Part shown: one piece after another, positions 25,467-34,337 of the stretch
How the letters are laid out: each line of letters begins with the position of its first letter
Position numbering within the stretch: position 1 is the first letter of the stretch
Assembly (NCBI GenBank): GCA_021298595.1
Contig: JAJTHL010000017.1
Location: forward strand, 1 to 64,000
Direction: 5' to 3'
Length of the DNA: 64,000 bases
DNA from: Alphaproteobacteria bacterium
GTDB taxonomy: Bacteria; Pseudomonadota; Alphaproteobacteria; Caedimonadales; UBA1908
The notes under the pieces: generated by a model
The model's input: only the letters and a program-made list of their open reading frames with translations
Databases searched by the model: none
What the model was told of the DNA's origin: nothing
Program-made: the position numbers and the translations under genes

Positions 25467-28400
25467 TGTTCATGAGTTTCTTTCTTGGGCGGCCCATTTT
25501 GACGGTTGCGTTGAACGGGATTTTGGCTCTTTTGGGGGTTATCTGTTTTGTCCTTTTGCCTGTGCGTGATTACTCGGGCGCCCAGCCCCCCATCGTAACC
25601 ATCGAGACCATGTATAAAGGTGCGTCTGCCGATCATGTGGACCGAATCTTGACCCGTGCCATGGAAGGGCAACTGATGAAGGTGGGAGGTATCAAGGCAC
25701 TTCATGCCAGCAGTGTGGACGGTCTAAGTACTTTGCACCTCACGTTCCATGAAACGCAGGACTTAGAGAAAAAAATGACCGAAATTCAAGCACGTCTTGC
25801 GGTGTTGTGGCCTCGGCTTCCCTTGGAAATTAGTCCGCCAAAGTTCTTGATGGGAGAAGACAGTCTGTCTCCCTTTATGTGGTATGCGCTGTCCGCCAAA
25901 ACCTCCACAAAAGCTGCACTGTCACAAACCCTACAGCGCGAGGTCATTCCTCGTCTGCTAGCCATCGACGGGGTTGCAAAAGTATATACGTCCGCAGAGC
26001 GCGCACCAGCGGTTCGTGTATGGCTTGATCCCAAAAGACTCTATTTATTCAAGCTAACCCCCCTTGACATCGAGGCGGCTCTCTTGAAGGAAAATGTGTA
26101 CCATCCCACGGGTAAAATCGTGTCCTCCCATCGAGAATATAATTTGCATTTGACCTCTTCCTTTCGCTCGGTCCAGGATCTTAAAAAACTTCCCCTCATG
26201 ACTGTGCAAGGACGTTTGGTGACCCTTGGGGATGTAGGTGATCTTGAAGAAGGTGTAATGGATGATCGTGCCTACATGAGTGTGGACGGCAAGCCTGTGA
26301 TTGGACTTGGTGTTGTCAAACAAAGCCACGTAAGCGCTGTAAAGCTCAGTGAGGCTGTAAAAAATGAGATGAAAGCCCTTCGGGGGATTTTGCCAAATGA
26401 TACCACTATTTCTCTTGTGTTTAATAGGGCTTCCTTTACCAAGGATAGCTTGAATTCTCTATTTTGGACTTTGTTTTGGTCTCTTTTACTCATGGGCGTT
26501 GCTTTTTTTACATTCTTTAGACAGTTGCGGTTAACAGGTATTTTTCTCTCCAGTATTATGTTGTGCCTTTGCTCGTCATCCATAGGTGTTTATGTGTTCG
26601 GTTATAACCTCACCTTTTTATCTTTGTTATCCATGGTGCTCGCGTCCGGCCTTGTGGTGGGCACAATCATGCTGGTGATGGAAAATAATTTGCATAAGAT
26701 TCAAGAGGGTCAACCTGTGCTTATGGCTTGCGCTTATAGTGTGAAACAGCTGACTCCTGTATTAGTGATTGCGTGCCTTTGTGTTTCATGTTTAACCCTG
26801 CCAAGTCTTTTTTTAGAGTCAGGGACGTGGCACGCCTTGGGTAGTGCCTTTGCCGTCGTGTGTTTTATGTTTATCTCTAGTGTGTTTGTGTCATTGACAT
26901 ATGTCCCAACATTGATGGGCTTTCTGCCTGGCCGGCCTTCGGCATTTTTTCGAAACATTGCTGTTTTTAGCCCTCTGGTCGCGTATCTGAAAGAGCAATA
27001 TACAGAAAAATTGACATCTTTTTTGCAAAGGCCTGCAAAAATTATGGTCACGGTGACACTTTGTGTTGCAGGGACCGTCTGTGCGGCTTTCTATATCCCA
27101 AAGGAACCGGTACCATCTGAAGATTTGGGCTATTTTGATGTGGTCTTTCAAGGGCCGTTTGATGCGGCACCTATGACCATGAAAGACAATGAAAAAAAAG
27201 TATCTCAAGCACTGGCTTTCCTGGTAAAAAAGGGATGGGCAACTCATGTGATTTCCCGAATCCCGGAGCGATTTTCGGGTACAGATAACATGAGCAAAGG
27301 CGTTATTACTGTTGTACTAGCACCCTGGTATAAACGCCCCGGCCTCAACGACATCTTGAATGAAGTTTCCTTTTCCTTAAAGTCGCTCACCACTGTGCGG
27401 GCTTTTCCCCTTGTGCGCAGTTTAGAGCAAATAGCCATCAACCCTTTGATTTTTAAACTTAAAGGATCAAGCTCTACGACCTTGGATTTGTGGAGAGCTA
27501 AAATGACACTTCATTTACAAAAACATCCCTTCATAACGCCTCTCTACTTTAGTGAAACCCAGCAGGTCTCCACCATAGATTTGCGCGTCAAGCAAGATAA
27601 GGCAACCCAAGTTGGGGTGTCCCTCGAAGACATTACAAAAACGCTCGAAATTTTGTTGGGGTCACGTAAAAGTTCATCCATCTTTCAAGAGGCTTATGAA
27701 AAACCCATTATCCTGCAAGCGCCTGCGAACTCACGGGCAGATCTTAAAGCCCTCGAAACGTATTTTGTTCGCTCGCATCTTCACGGCGAGCTGGTTCCCC
27801 TGCAAACCCTTGTAGAGGTGTCATCCCTCGAGAAGAGGGCCTTCTTTGAGCGGGTGAACCAACAAGATACACTGACGCTTTATGCACATTTATCTCCGGG
27901 GCAAGATCAAGAAACAGTAATTGAAGCTCTTAAAAAGGTTGTTCGTGAGGTTCTGCCTTCCTATGCGCATTTAGAGGTACAAGACACGCCCCTTACTTAT
28001 CAAAATAATACCATCGTGCTGAGCCTTTTTATGCTGATGACGTTACTCATTATCTACATGGTTTTATGCGCGTATTTTGAGAGTTTTATGCTTCCTCTAA
28101 TGATCTTAATCCCAGTCACTTTTGGCTTATGCGTGCCAATCCTCACAATGGTTTTGATGCACATCACGCTCAATATATATACCGTTGTGGGACTAGTGAT
28201 CCTTTGTTTTTTTACATTTTTTTCAAGTCTGATGATCCTTTCGTCTATCGTGGGACAAGCCCAGCAAGGAGTCTCTCAAAAAGAGGCGATTTTTTTAGGT
28301 ACCGTTTCACGCCTAAGACATTTACTGGTTGTGGGAACTTTGGTGACATTGGCGTGCATTCCTTTTCTCTTTTCAAAAAAAGCAGGGTACCTAGTGCAAC

Positions 28401-28564
28401 ATAATCTGGGACTTATTTTAAGTGTAGGCGTCTTTCCAGCTCTTATGGGAACCATCTTTTTAATACCAATTCTGTACAAGATGGGGGGGCAACACCAAGG
28501 ATCTGGCCTGGCACGCGCAAATGCCCTTGAGATTTTTTTGAGGCAACAAAGCAAAAGGATATAA
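25466..28564 (+). CDS. RND-family permease lacking the canonical proton-relay residues
   Basis: The 1032-aa protein has the full AcrB-type layout: TM1 (VALNGILALLGVICF), porter domain, TM2-6, second porter domain, TM8-12. RND pumps of this class use an Asp-Asp pair in TM4 and a Lys in TM10 to move protons. Here TM4 reads LASGLVVGTIMLVMEN, with Gly-Thr (codons 26660-26665) where Asp-Asp is expected. TM10 has Phe-Phe in place of the Lys-Asn, within TFFSSLMILSS. The frame is intact and overlaps the adaptor gene, so it is not an obvious pseudogene. Either it is energised differently or is no longer an active pump. Confidence 0.9.
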   Translation: MFMSFFLGRPILTVALNGILALLGVICFVLLPVRDYSGAQPPIVTIETMYKGASADHVDRILTRAMEGQLMKVGGIKALHASSVDGLSTLHLTFHETQDLEKKMTEIQARLAVLWPRLPLEISPPKFLMGEDSLSPFMWYALSAKTSTKAALSQTLQREVIPRLLAIDGVAKVYTSAERAPAVRVWLDPKRLYLFKLTPLDIEAALLKENVYHPTGKIVSSHREYNLHLTSSFRSVQDLKKLPLMTVQGRLVTLGDVGDLEEGVMDDRAYMSVDGKPVIGLGVVKQSHVSAVKLSEAVKNEMKALRGILPNDTTISLVFNRASFTKDSLNSLFWTLFWSLLLMGVAFFTFFRQLRLTGIFLSSIMLCLCSSSIGVYVFGYNLTFLSLLSMVLASGLVVGTIMLVMENNLHKIQEGQPVLMACAYSVKQLTPVLVIACLCVSCLTLPSLFLESGTWHALGSAFAVVCFMFISSVFVSLTYVPTLMGFLPGRPSAFFRNIAVFSPLVAYLKEQYTEKLTSFLQRPAKIMVTVTLCVAGTVCAAFYIPKEPVPSEDLGYFDVVFQGPFDAAPMTMKDNEKKVSQALAFLVKKGWATHVISRIPERFSGTDNMSKGVITVVLAPWYKRPGLNDILNEVSFSLKSLTTVRAFPLVRSLEQIAINPLIFKLKGSSSTTLDLWRAKMTLHLQKHPFITPLYFSETQQVSTIDLRVKQDKATQVGVSLEDITKTLEILLGSRKSSSIFQEAYEKPIILQAPANSRADLKALETYFVRSHLHGELVPLQTLVEVSSLEKRAFFERVNQQDTLTLYAHLSPGQDQETVIEALKKVVREVLPSYAHLEVQDTPLTYQNNTIVLSLFMLMTLLIIYMVLCAYFESFMLPLMILIPVTFGLCVPILTMVLMHITLNIYTVVGLVILCFFTFFSSLMILSSIVGQAQQGVSQKEAIFLGTVSRLRHLLVVGTLVTLACIPFLFSKKAGYLVQHNLGLILSVGVFPALMGTIFLIPILYKMGGQHQGSGLARANALEIFLRQQSKRI

Positions 28565-28628
28565 TTCTATCTAATTTCTCTAAAAAAACAATTGATTTAT
28601 TAAAAAGTTAAAGAACTCTTAAAAAACA

Positions 28629-28657
28629 TTGTCTCGCACGCCATATCTTTGTATCCT
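28629..28657 (+). promoter_or_regulatory. Weak predicted promoter of rne
   Basis: TTGTCT at 28629-28634 and TATCCT at 28652-28657 with a 17-bp spacer. Each hexamer matches sigma70 at four positions. Transcription from here would give a leader of about 260 nt before the rne ATG. Confidence 0.3.
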
Positions 28658-28682
28658 GTGAATGTATAAGTTTTGTCCAAAG

Positions 28683-28901
28683 GCATCCCTTGAGAAAAAC
28701 GTTTTAGGGATGCTGGATTTGGTGAGAATTGTGATTTCGCTTGGCCTTAGAATAGCTCGCGTTGGAAATGTATTGGTCACTTTTCAGGTAGACCTGCCCC
28801 TGGGCAAATGCTCAGTGTTGCCGAATTTTCACAGGAGCATACAGTATTCTGAAAGAGAAAAAAAAGCAATCACAATTCCTTAAGTGAGTGGCATGCCACT
28901 C
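28683..28901 (+). promoter_or_regulatory. Structured 5' leader of rne
   Basis: The 350-bp gap before rne has no credible gene but several inverted repeats. GCATCCCT at 28683-28690 pairs with AGGGATGC at 28706-28713. GAATTGTGATT at 28726-28736 pairs over a distance with AATCACAATTC at 28868-28878. TGCCC/GGGCA is at 28795-28806. A perfect GAGTGGCA/TGCCACTC palindrome lies at 28886-28901, just upstream of the ribosome binding site. Enteric rne mRNAs have a long structured leader that RNase E cleaves to control its own level. The same role here is inference. Confidence 0.4.
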
Positions 28902-28922
28902 CGTACTGTTTAGGAGTTGTTT

Positions 28923-31208
28923 ATGGCTAGAAAAATGTTAATTGACGCGGCGCACCCAGAAGAGACAAGGGTGGCCCTTCTTGACGAGAAAGGCCTTCTC
29001 GTCGACTACGAATTCAAAAGTTCAACTAAAGAAACCGTTAAAGGAAATATTTATCTAGCGAAGATCATGCGGGTTGAGCCGTCCCTTCAAGCTGCCTTTG
29101 TGGATTATGGCGGGGGGCGTCACGGCTTTTTGGCCTTTGGCGAAATTCACCCCGATTATTTTCGTATCCCCATTTCTGACCGCGAAGCCTTAAAGGCCGA
29201 ACTGTCAGCAGATCCTGACACCCTTTCATCCGAGGAGGAGGTGTCTGAGGGATCCTCACTTTCAGACCAAGAAGCCCAAGGAAGTGATGCCAATCTTGCG
29301 GTACCGACCCCCACAGAAGTGTCCTCCCTTGGGGGAGATTTGCCGCCCTTGGAAGAAGAGGATGATCTTGTGAGGCGGCCTTCTTTACACAGGCGCTACA
29401 AAATTCAAGAAGTTGTTCAAAAAAATCAAATTATTTTAGTGCAAGTCGTAAAAGAGGAGCGCGGTACTAAAGGGGCGGCGCTAACGACCTATCTTTCTCT
29501 TGCGGGAAGGTACTGTGTTCTTATGCCCAACTCTCCTAGAAGTGGGGGAATTTCAAGAAAAATTGCCAATCCCGCTGATAGAAAGCGCCTTCGTCAAGTG
29601 CTGGATGCTTTTAATGTTCCAGAAGGAATGGGGCTCATTATACGTACAGCGGGTAAAGACCGTACGAAAACAGAATTAAAACGTGACGGCCAATATCTCA
29701 TGCGCTTGTGGAACAGCATTCGCGAAAAAACACTCTCCTCTATTGCTCCGTTTTTGGTGCATTCTGAAGAAGACCTTGTCAAACGCGCTGTGAGAGATCT
29801 TTACTCCAAAGACGTGGATGCGATTTTTGTAGCCGGCGAAGAGGGATACAAAGCGGCAAAAGACTTTATGAAGTCTCTCTTGCCAAGTCACACCAAAAAA
29901 GTGCAACGTTACAAAAGTGAGCGATCCCTTTTATTTCACGAGTACGGCGTTGAACGTCAAATTGACAACATGTACGAGCCAGAAGTGCGTTTACCATCGG
30001 GCGGATCCATTGTCATTCATCCAACCGAAGCCCTTGTGTCCATCGACATCAACTCGGGTCGGGCGACGCGTGAGCGTCACATAGAGGAAACGGCCACTAA
30101 GACAAACCTCGAGGCCGCCACAGAAATTGCAAGACAAGTACGTTTGCGAGATCTGGCGGGTCTCATCGTCATCGACTTTATCGATATGGACGAACCCCGC
30201 AATGTGGCCGCCGTGGAAAAACGCTTGCGAGACGTGTTCAGAGATGACCGCGCACGCATCCAGTTAGGACGCATTAGTCCCTTTGGCCTTTTGGAAATGT
30301 CCCGTCAGCGCTTAGCTCCCAGTCTTCTTGAGACAAGTGCCAAACCATGTCCCCACTGCCGAGCAACGGGCTATGTGCGCTCAACGGAATCTCTCGCCTT
30401 GAGTGCCCTGCGACTGTTGGAACAAGAAGGACTAAAAAATCCTGGCGCAGTCCTTCAATTAACCCTGCCATCAGATGTTCTTTTATATGTCATGAACCAA
30501 AAAAGGGTGACCCTTGCTGAGGTGGAAACTCGTCATCAAGTGCGCGTTGTGTTTGAGCCTTCAAAAGAGCTATCTTATCACTGCGTGGTAAGCGTCATGT
30601 CGCCCACGTCTGTAACACCTGTGGGCGCTCCTTCAACAGAGCCAAAACCTCTGCCCTCCCCAGAAGCCGTCACACGGGAGGTAGAGCCAGCGCCGCCGCG
30701 TCGCCAACGTACGCAAGAACAATCAAAAAACAATGCGCGCCCCAACAAAAAGCAGCGCCGTGACCAAGGAAATCGGGGGGACCGGCGGCGCGACGGAACA
30801 GTCGAAGCTAACCTCACAGACGGTCATGACGCGCCTCAAGATGAAAAATCTGTTGCAAAAGACCTCCCCGCCGTAGTATCAGCTTCGCAAGAGGTTGACA
30901 CGACCGCGACCGAACCTGGAAGCGCTGAAAGCGTTCAATCCGAGAACACGGCGAGCAAGAAAAGACGTTTAAGGCGTCGCTCAGGGAGGCGAGGAGGGCG
31001 TCGTGAAAAACCAGGCAGTGATGAAAATGCTTCGACGATTTCAGAAGAAAAAGCAGCCACATCTTTGTCTGAAGACGCGCAGAGCAGCTCGAATCCTTCA
31101 CCTCACGCCTCATCTCCATCGGCAGATATGAAGCCCCGAGCAGAGGAAGAAGGGTCGTCGGATGCGACCAAGGAGAAAACATGGTGGAAGCGATTGCTCG
31201 ATACATAA
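28923..31208 (+). CDS. rne: Ribonuclease E
   Basis: The ATG at 28923 has AGGAG 6 bp upstream and gives the alphaproteobacterial N-terminus ARKMLIDAAHPEETRVALLD; a TTG 6 bp earlier is less likely. The S1 domain (GNIYLAKIMRVEPSLQAAFV, HGFLAFGEIHPDYF) carries the usual acidic insertion (about residues 95-160). The catalytic DNase I-like region has VSIDINSGRATR and IDFIDM with the Mg-binding Asp residues. The zinc-link CPHCRATG sits near 476. The C-terminal 200 residues are a disordered Arg-rich and Glu-rich scaffold (RRLRRRSGRRGGRR) for the degradosome. 761 aa. Confidence 0.95.
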   Translation: MARKMLIDAAHPEETRVALLDEKGLLVDYEFKSSTKETVKGNIYLAKIMRVEPSLQAAFVDYGGGRHGFLAFGEIHPDYFRIPISDREALKAELSADPDTLSSEEEVSEGSSLSDQEAQGSDANLAVPTPTEVSSLGGDLPPLEEEDDLVRRPSLHRRYKIQEVVQKNQIILVQVVKEERGTKGAALTTYLSLAGRYCVLMPNSPRSGGISRKIANPADRKRLRQVLDAFNVPEGMGLIIRTAGKDRTKTELKRDGQYLMRLWNSIREKTLSSIAPFLVHSEEDLVKRAVRDLYSKDVDAIFVAGEEGYKAAKDFMKSLLPSHTKKVQRYKSERSLLFHEYGVERQIDNMYEPEVRLPSGGSIVIHPTEALVSIDINSGRATRERHIEETATKTNLEAATEIARQVRLRDLAGLIVIDFIDMDEPRNVAAVEKRLRDVFRDDRARIQLGRISPFGLLEMSRQRLAPSLLETSAKPCPHCRATGYVRSTESLALSALRLLEQEGLKNPGAVLQLTLPSDVLLYVMNQKRVTLAEVETRHQVRVVFEPSKELSYHCVVSVMSPTSVTPVGAPSTEPKPLPSPEAVTREVEPAPPRRQRTQEQSKNNARPNKKQRRDQGNRGDRRRDGTVEANLTDGHDAPQDEKSVAKDLPAVVSASQEVDTTATEPGSAESVQSENTASKKRRLRRRSGRRGGRREKPGSDENASTISEEKAATSLSEDAQSSSNPSPHASSPSADMKPRAEEEGSSDATKEKTWWKRLLDT

Positions 31209-32575
31209 AACGCCTGTTTTTGATGATGGTGTGCCTCCTTCTGGTGGTAGGCACACCCCCACTCGAGGCGCGCGCCCTTAAGCGAGGAGGCATCATTCGA
31301 GACAGTGAAATTGAAGCAATCCTTGGTTCCTACGCTGCTCCTATTTTTCAAGCAGCTGGCCTTGATCCGAAAAAAATGCATCTTTATATCATTTTCGATC
31401 ATGATTTGAACGCGGCTGCGACCACTGAATATACGATTTTCATCAACACCGGTCTTTTGATCAAAGCGCGAAATCCCGAAGAAGTGATTGGGGTTATCGC
31501 CCACGAAACGGGACACATTGCCGGCGGCCATCTGGAGCGGCGCCTTGAGATGATGAAAAAAGCCCAAGCCATCGCCATTGCGTCTGCCATTTTAGGGGGG
31601 GCCGCCATGGCAACTGGCGGGGGGGATGCGGGGGCTGGCATTCTTACAGGCGGCTTTAATGTAGCTGACAAAGTTATGATGCATTACTCGCGTGGACAAG
31701 AAGCCTCTGCTGACCAGGCCGCTGTCAGGTTTCTAAATAAACTTCACTGGCCCGTTTTTGGGTTGCAAGATTTCATGAAAACCATGGCCTCTCAAGAGCT
31801 TTTAAGTGCAGAACTGCAAGATCCCTACAGCCGCACGCACCCTTTGTCTCAAGACCGTGTGACTTTTTTGCAAGAAGCGGTGTCTCACACAAAGGCGTAT
31901 GCTTTGGCCCTGCCTAAGAGTTTTGAAGATTCGTTCGAGCGTATGGTTGTAAAGCTGAAAGCGTTCACTCAGTCCCCGCTTCAGACCTTGCAAGAGTTTC
32001 CAGAATCGAACCGTTCCCCCCAGGCGCGCATGGCCCGAGCAGTGGCCTATTTTCTTTCCTCCAAAATTCCGGAAGCTCTTTCCCTTGTGAAAGGGCTCAC
32101 GTTAGAGTTTCCCAATGATCCGTATTACTGGGATTTGCAGGGGCAGATCTCTTTTGAGAGCGGCAATCCCGCAAGTGCAGTCCACGCGTACAGCCGGGCG
32201 GTGGCGCTGTCGCCTAAAGACAGTCTTCTCCAGATGCTTTATGCCCAAGCGGTGCTTGAAGACAGCGCGTCCTCTCCCAAACTGGCAGAGACGCATCTCA
32301 TGAAAAGTCTCTCTCTTGATGGGGAAAATCCCTTTGCGTGGCGCCTCCTAGCCGTCGCGTACGGTAAACAGCAAAAGACAGGTATGGCTGCTCTGTGTCT
32401 TGCAGAAGAAGCATGCGCCATGGGGAATTATAAGAACGCCCTTGATCAGGCAAACAGGGCGCTAAAAACCCTATCAGAATCTCAAGGACGTCTTCGCGCC
32501 CATGACATTGTGAATATGGCCAAAGAGGCGCTGAAAGAGCAAGGCGGACTTTTTGGTGGAAGAGGTGATGAGTAA
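31181..32575 (+). CDS. M48-family metalloprotease with TPR tail, BepA-like
   Basis: An AGGAG 6 bp before the ATG fixes the start inside the rne 3' end (28-bp overlap). The signal peptide covers about 1-30 (LFLMMVCLLLVVGTPPLEA). The zinc site is HETGH near 109-113, with the third ligand Glu in EASADQAAVRFL. A Gly-rich hydrophobic loop lies between them. The C-terminal 220 residues form TPR-like helices (YYWDLQGQISFESGNPASAV). The architecture matches BepA/YfgC, the periplasmic protease-chaperone that controls outer-membrane protein and LPS transporter assembly. Confidence 0.92.
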   Translation: MVEAIARYIKRLFLMMVCLLLVVGTPPLEARALKRGGIIRDSEIEAILGSYAAPIFQAAGLDPKKMHLYIIFDHDLNAAATTEYTIFINTGLLIKARNPEEVIGVIAHETGHIAGGHLERRLEMMKKAQAIAIASAILGGAAMATGGGDAGAGILTGGFNVADKVMMHYSRGQEASADQAAVRFLNKLHWPVFGLQDFMKTMASQELLSAELQDPYSRTHPLSQDRVTFLQEAVSHTKAYALALPKSFEDSFERMVVKLKAFTQSPLQTLQEFPESNRSPQARMARAVAYFLSSKIPEALSLVKGLTLEFPNDPYYWDLQGQISFESGNPASAVHAYSRAVALSPKDSLLQMLYAQAVLEDSASSPKLAETHLMKSLSLDGENPFAWRLLAVAYGKQQKTGMAALCLAEEACAMGNYKNALDQANRALKTLSESQGRLRAHDIVNMAKEALKEQGGLFGGRGDE

Positions 32576-32610
32576 GAGGCGGCCCTGTGACCCCCTCTTA
32601 GTAGTTTCTT
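32573..32610 (+). terminator. Possible terminator after the M48 protease gene
   Basis: TAAGAGG and CCTCTTA flank a GC-rich loop at 32573-32600, followed by the T-rich GTAGTTTCTT. The T tract is short, so confidence is low. Confidence 0.35.
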
Positions 32611-33115
32611 AGAAGGAGACCTTAATCCGAAGACCTGTCTTAATTGACCGGTTCATGAAAACGCAGACGTTATCATCACCGCGTTTTTTCTTGATGGTCC
32701 AGTAACTTAAATAAGAACCTACGGACAAGGTCATTCCATCTAGCTGACGCGCGATTGCCAACTCTGTCTTGATCCCAAAAGCACGACGTTAAGGAATCTT
32801 AACAGATGGCGTGTTTTCTATTTTGAAATACATTGCCGTTGAGAAGAAGATCAATCTCACCGGTGGCCGCAAAATGCCAGATGTCATCAAGGGCTTTAGT
32901 AACAGTTGCACCAATGGGCAAGTAAATGTGGTGTGTGCGGAAATTTTCACCCGAATAATGCATGACACCAGCGATTGATGGGTCTGATCAAGATAACGTC
33001 ATGCTGAGTTACCACGGTTAAAGGTTTTATATCCGATGCCTACAAAGGGCGCAATCCGAAGGTCTTCACGCACATCAAAATGGTGTCCTACCACAAGACG
33101 CGTGTCAACCATATT
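32609..33115 (-). pseudogene. Decayed outer-membrane beta-barrel protein gene
   Basis: Three minus-strand fragments in different frames are typical of an OmpA-like barrel. VDTRLVVGHHFDVREDL and IAPFVGIGYKTFNRG (33109-33005) run into a TGA at 32999-33001. YLDQTHQSL and then, after a shift, THHIYLPIGATVTKALDDIW and FAATGEIDLLLNGNVF follow. The C-terminal SVGSYLSYWTIKK and final GLRIKVSF end in the terminal Phe expected of barrel proteins. At least one nonsense codon and two frameshifts disable it, and the N-terminus with signal peptide is not recognisable. The 33116-33278 remainder shows nothing. Confidence 0.7.
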
Positions 33116-33278
33116 GGTGCATGCGCTGCGAAGCGTTCTTTTGATATTCTCAGCTATGCCTTTGTTTACGGTGGCTTTTGATCATTCACCAAGCTTGAAA
33201 AGAGGTTCTTTGGTGCTTGCACCACAAGGAGTGAAAGCCAAAGGGTCATTATTTATTACGCTGGAAGGAGGCTGCGTT

Positions 33279-34337
33279 TTAAGACGTCAACCCCAAGGCC
33301 TGGACGCGCTCGACAACTTCGTCCACGGTGATATCCTGAATCAAGGTAGGGGTCTTAAGATAGACGTTTTGTGCGCCGTTTTTGAAGAGAGCCGGCGAGG
33401 GCGCGTGCGCGCCTTGTCCGGGAAAAAGGCCAAGGCTTGTCACGTTGAGGCTTGCGGCGACATTGAGAAGGCCCGAGTCATTGCCCACAAACAACTCACA
33501 CAGGGACAAAAGCGCTGCGATGCGCCCCAAGGGATAATCGGTGATGAAGGTGGCAGCCCGTCCTTGATCCTTAAGATGACGCAGGAGCTCTTCTCCTTGC
33601 GTTTTTTCATGGGGGGCCCCACACAAAAACAAAGATCCTTGGCCAAAATGGTCTATAAGGCGGTGTCCCACATCGGCAAAGCGCTCAGGCGGCCAAATGC
33701 GAGCGGCTTGGGTCGCGCCAAAACCAATGGCAATCCAGGGCTTTGGAAGGTTGGCAAATGCTTTTTCACAGTCCGCCACCAAAAGGGGATCGGGGCGCAT
33801 ATACGCGTCATCCTCTAAAAGAGGAAGGCCATGTTTTTTAAATAGGGCCTCAAACCGGTCAATGGAGTGTAGACGCCGGTCTTGGCGCCGGAGGGCGTGC
33901 TGGGTTGTCAGCATATCTTGAAGCCACCCAAAGCCGTAGCCATAACGAGATTTAATCCCCGCAAAGCTTGCTCCAATATAATAGCGCGCACTGTGGTGGA
34001 GGATCCATGCAGTACTAAAGCCAAAGGCCTTAAGATCGCGTCCCAGGACAACACCGCCGAGTTTTCCAAAGTGATGCTCTTCATCCAACCATAGGACATC
34101 GTGAAGCCACGATTGTCCTGCGAGAAGCTCGTGTGCTTGGGCTTTTTTTCGCGTTAAGAGGGTCACTTTTTGATCCAATGAAAACCTTGATAGCGCCTTA
34201 TAAGCACGCAGATGCCATAGGCCCTCACTGATGCCAGGCAGGGGCTGAATCACCAGGACGCCGCCACGAAGAGGTTGCTTTTTAAAGGCCGACGTCAGCA
34301 TGGGAAGAGTTCCAATGGGCAAGGAGATTTTTTTCAT
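33279..34337 (-). CDS. Glycosyltransferase family 9 (heptosyltransferase-like), copy 2
   Basis: The 352-aa protein has the GT9 layout. An N-terminal Rossmann half contains GVLVIQPLPGISEGLWHLRA (about 26-45). The C-terminal half contains KPWIAIGFGATQAARIWPPERF and the nucleotide-sugar motif ELFVGNDSGLLNVAASL. GT9 enzymes such as WaaC and WaaF add heptose or related sugars to LPS core. Clear homology to the gene just upstream (34282-35283), which it overlaps by 56 bp, shows tandem duplication. The last gene of the envelope-sugar operon. Confidence 0.85.
   Translation of the reverse strand: MKKISLPIGTLPMLTSAFKKQPLRGGVLVIQPLPGISEGLWHLRAYKALSRFSLDQKVTLLTRKKAQAHELLAGQSWLHDVLWLDEEHHFGKLGGVVLGRDLKAFGFSTAWILHHSARYYIGASFAGIKSRYGYGFGWLQDMLTTQHALRRQDRRLHSIDRFEALFKKHGLPLLEDDAYMRPDPLLVADCEKAFANLPKPWIAIGFGATQAARIWPPERFADVGHRLIDHFGQGSLFLCGAPHEKTQGEELLRHLKDQGRAATFITDYPLGRIAALLSLCELFVGNDSGLLNVAASLNVTSLGLFPGQGAHAPSPALFKNGAQNVYLKTPTLIQDITVDEVVERVQALGLTS

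Noticed and set aside
28662-28883. 73-codon open frame upstream of rne
   Set aside because: No ribosome binding site or family; the region is better read as the structured rne leader.
33036-33818. 260-codon rightward open frame across the GT9 gene and the barrel fossil
   Set aside because: The opposite strand encodes a clear GT9 enzyme and recognisable barrel fragments.
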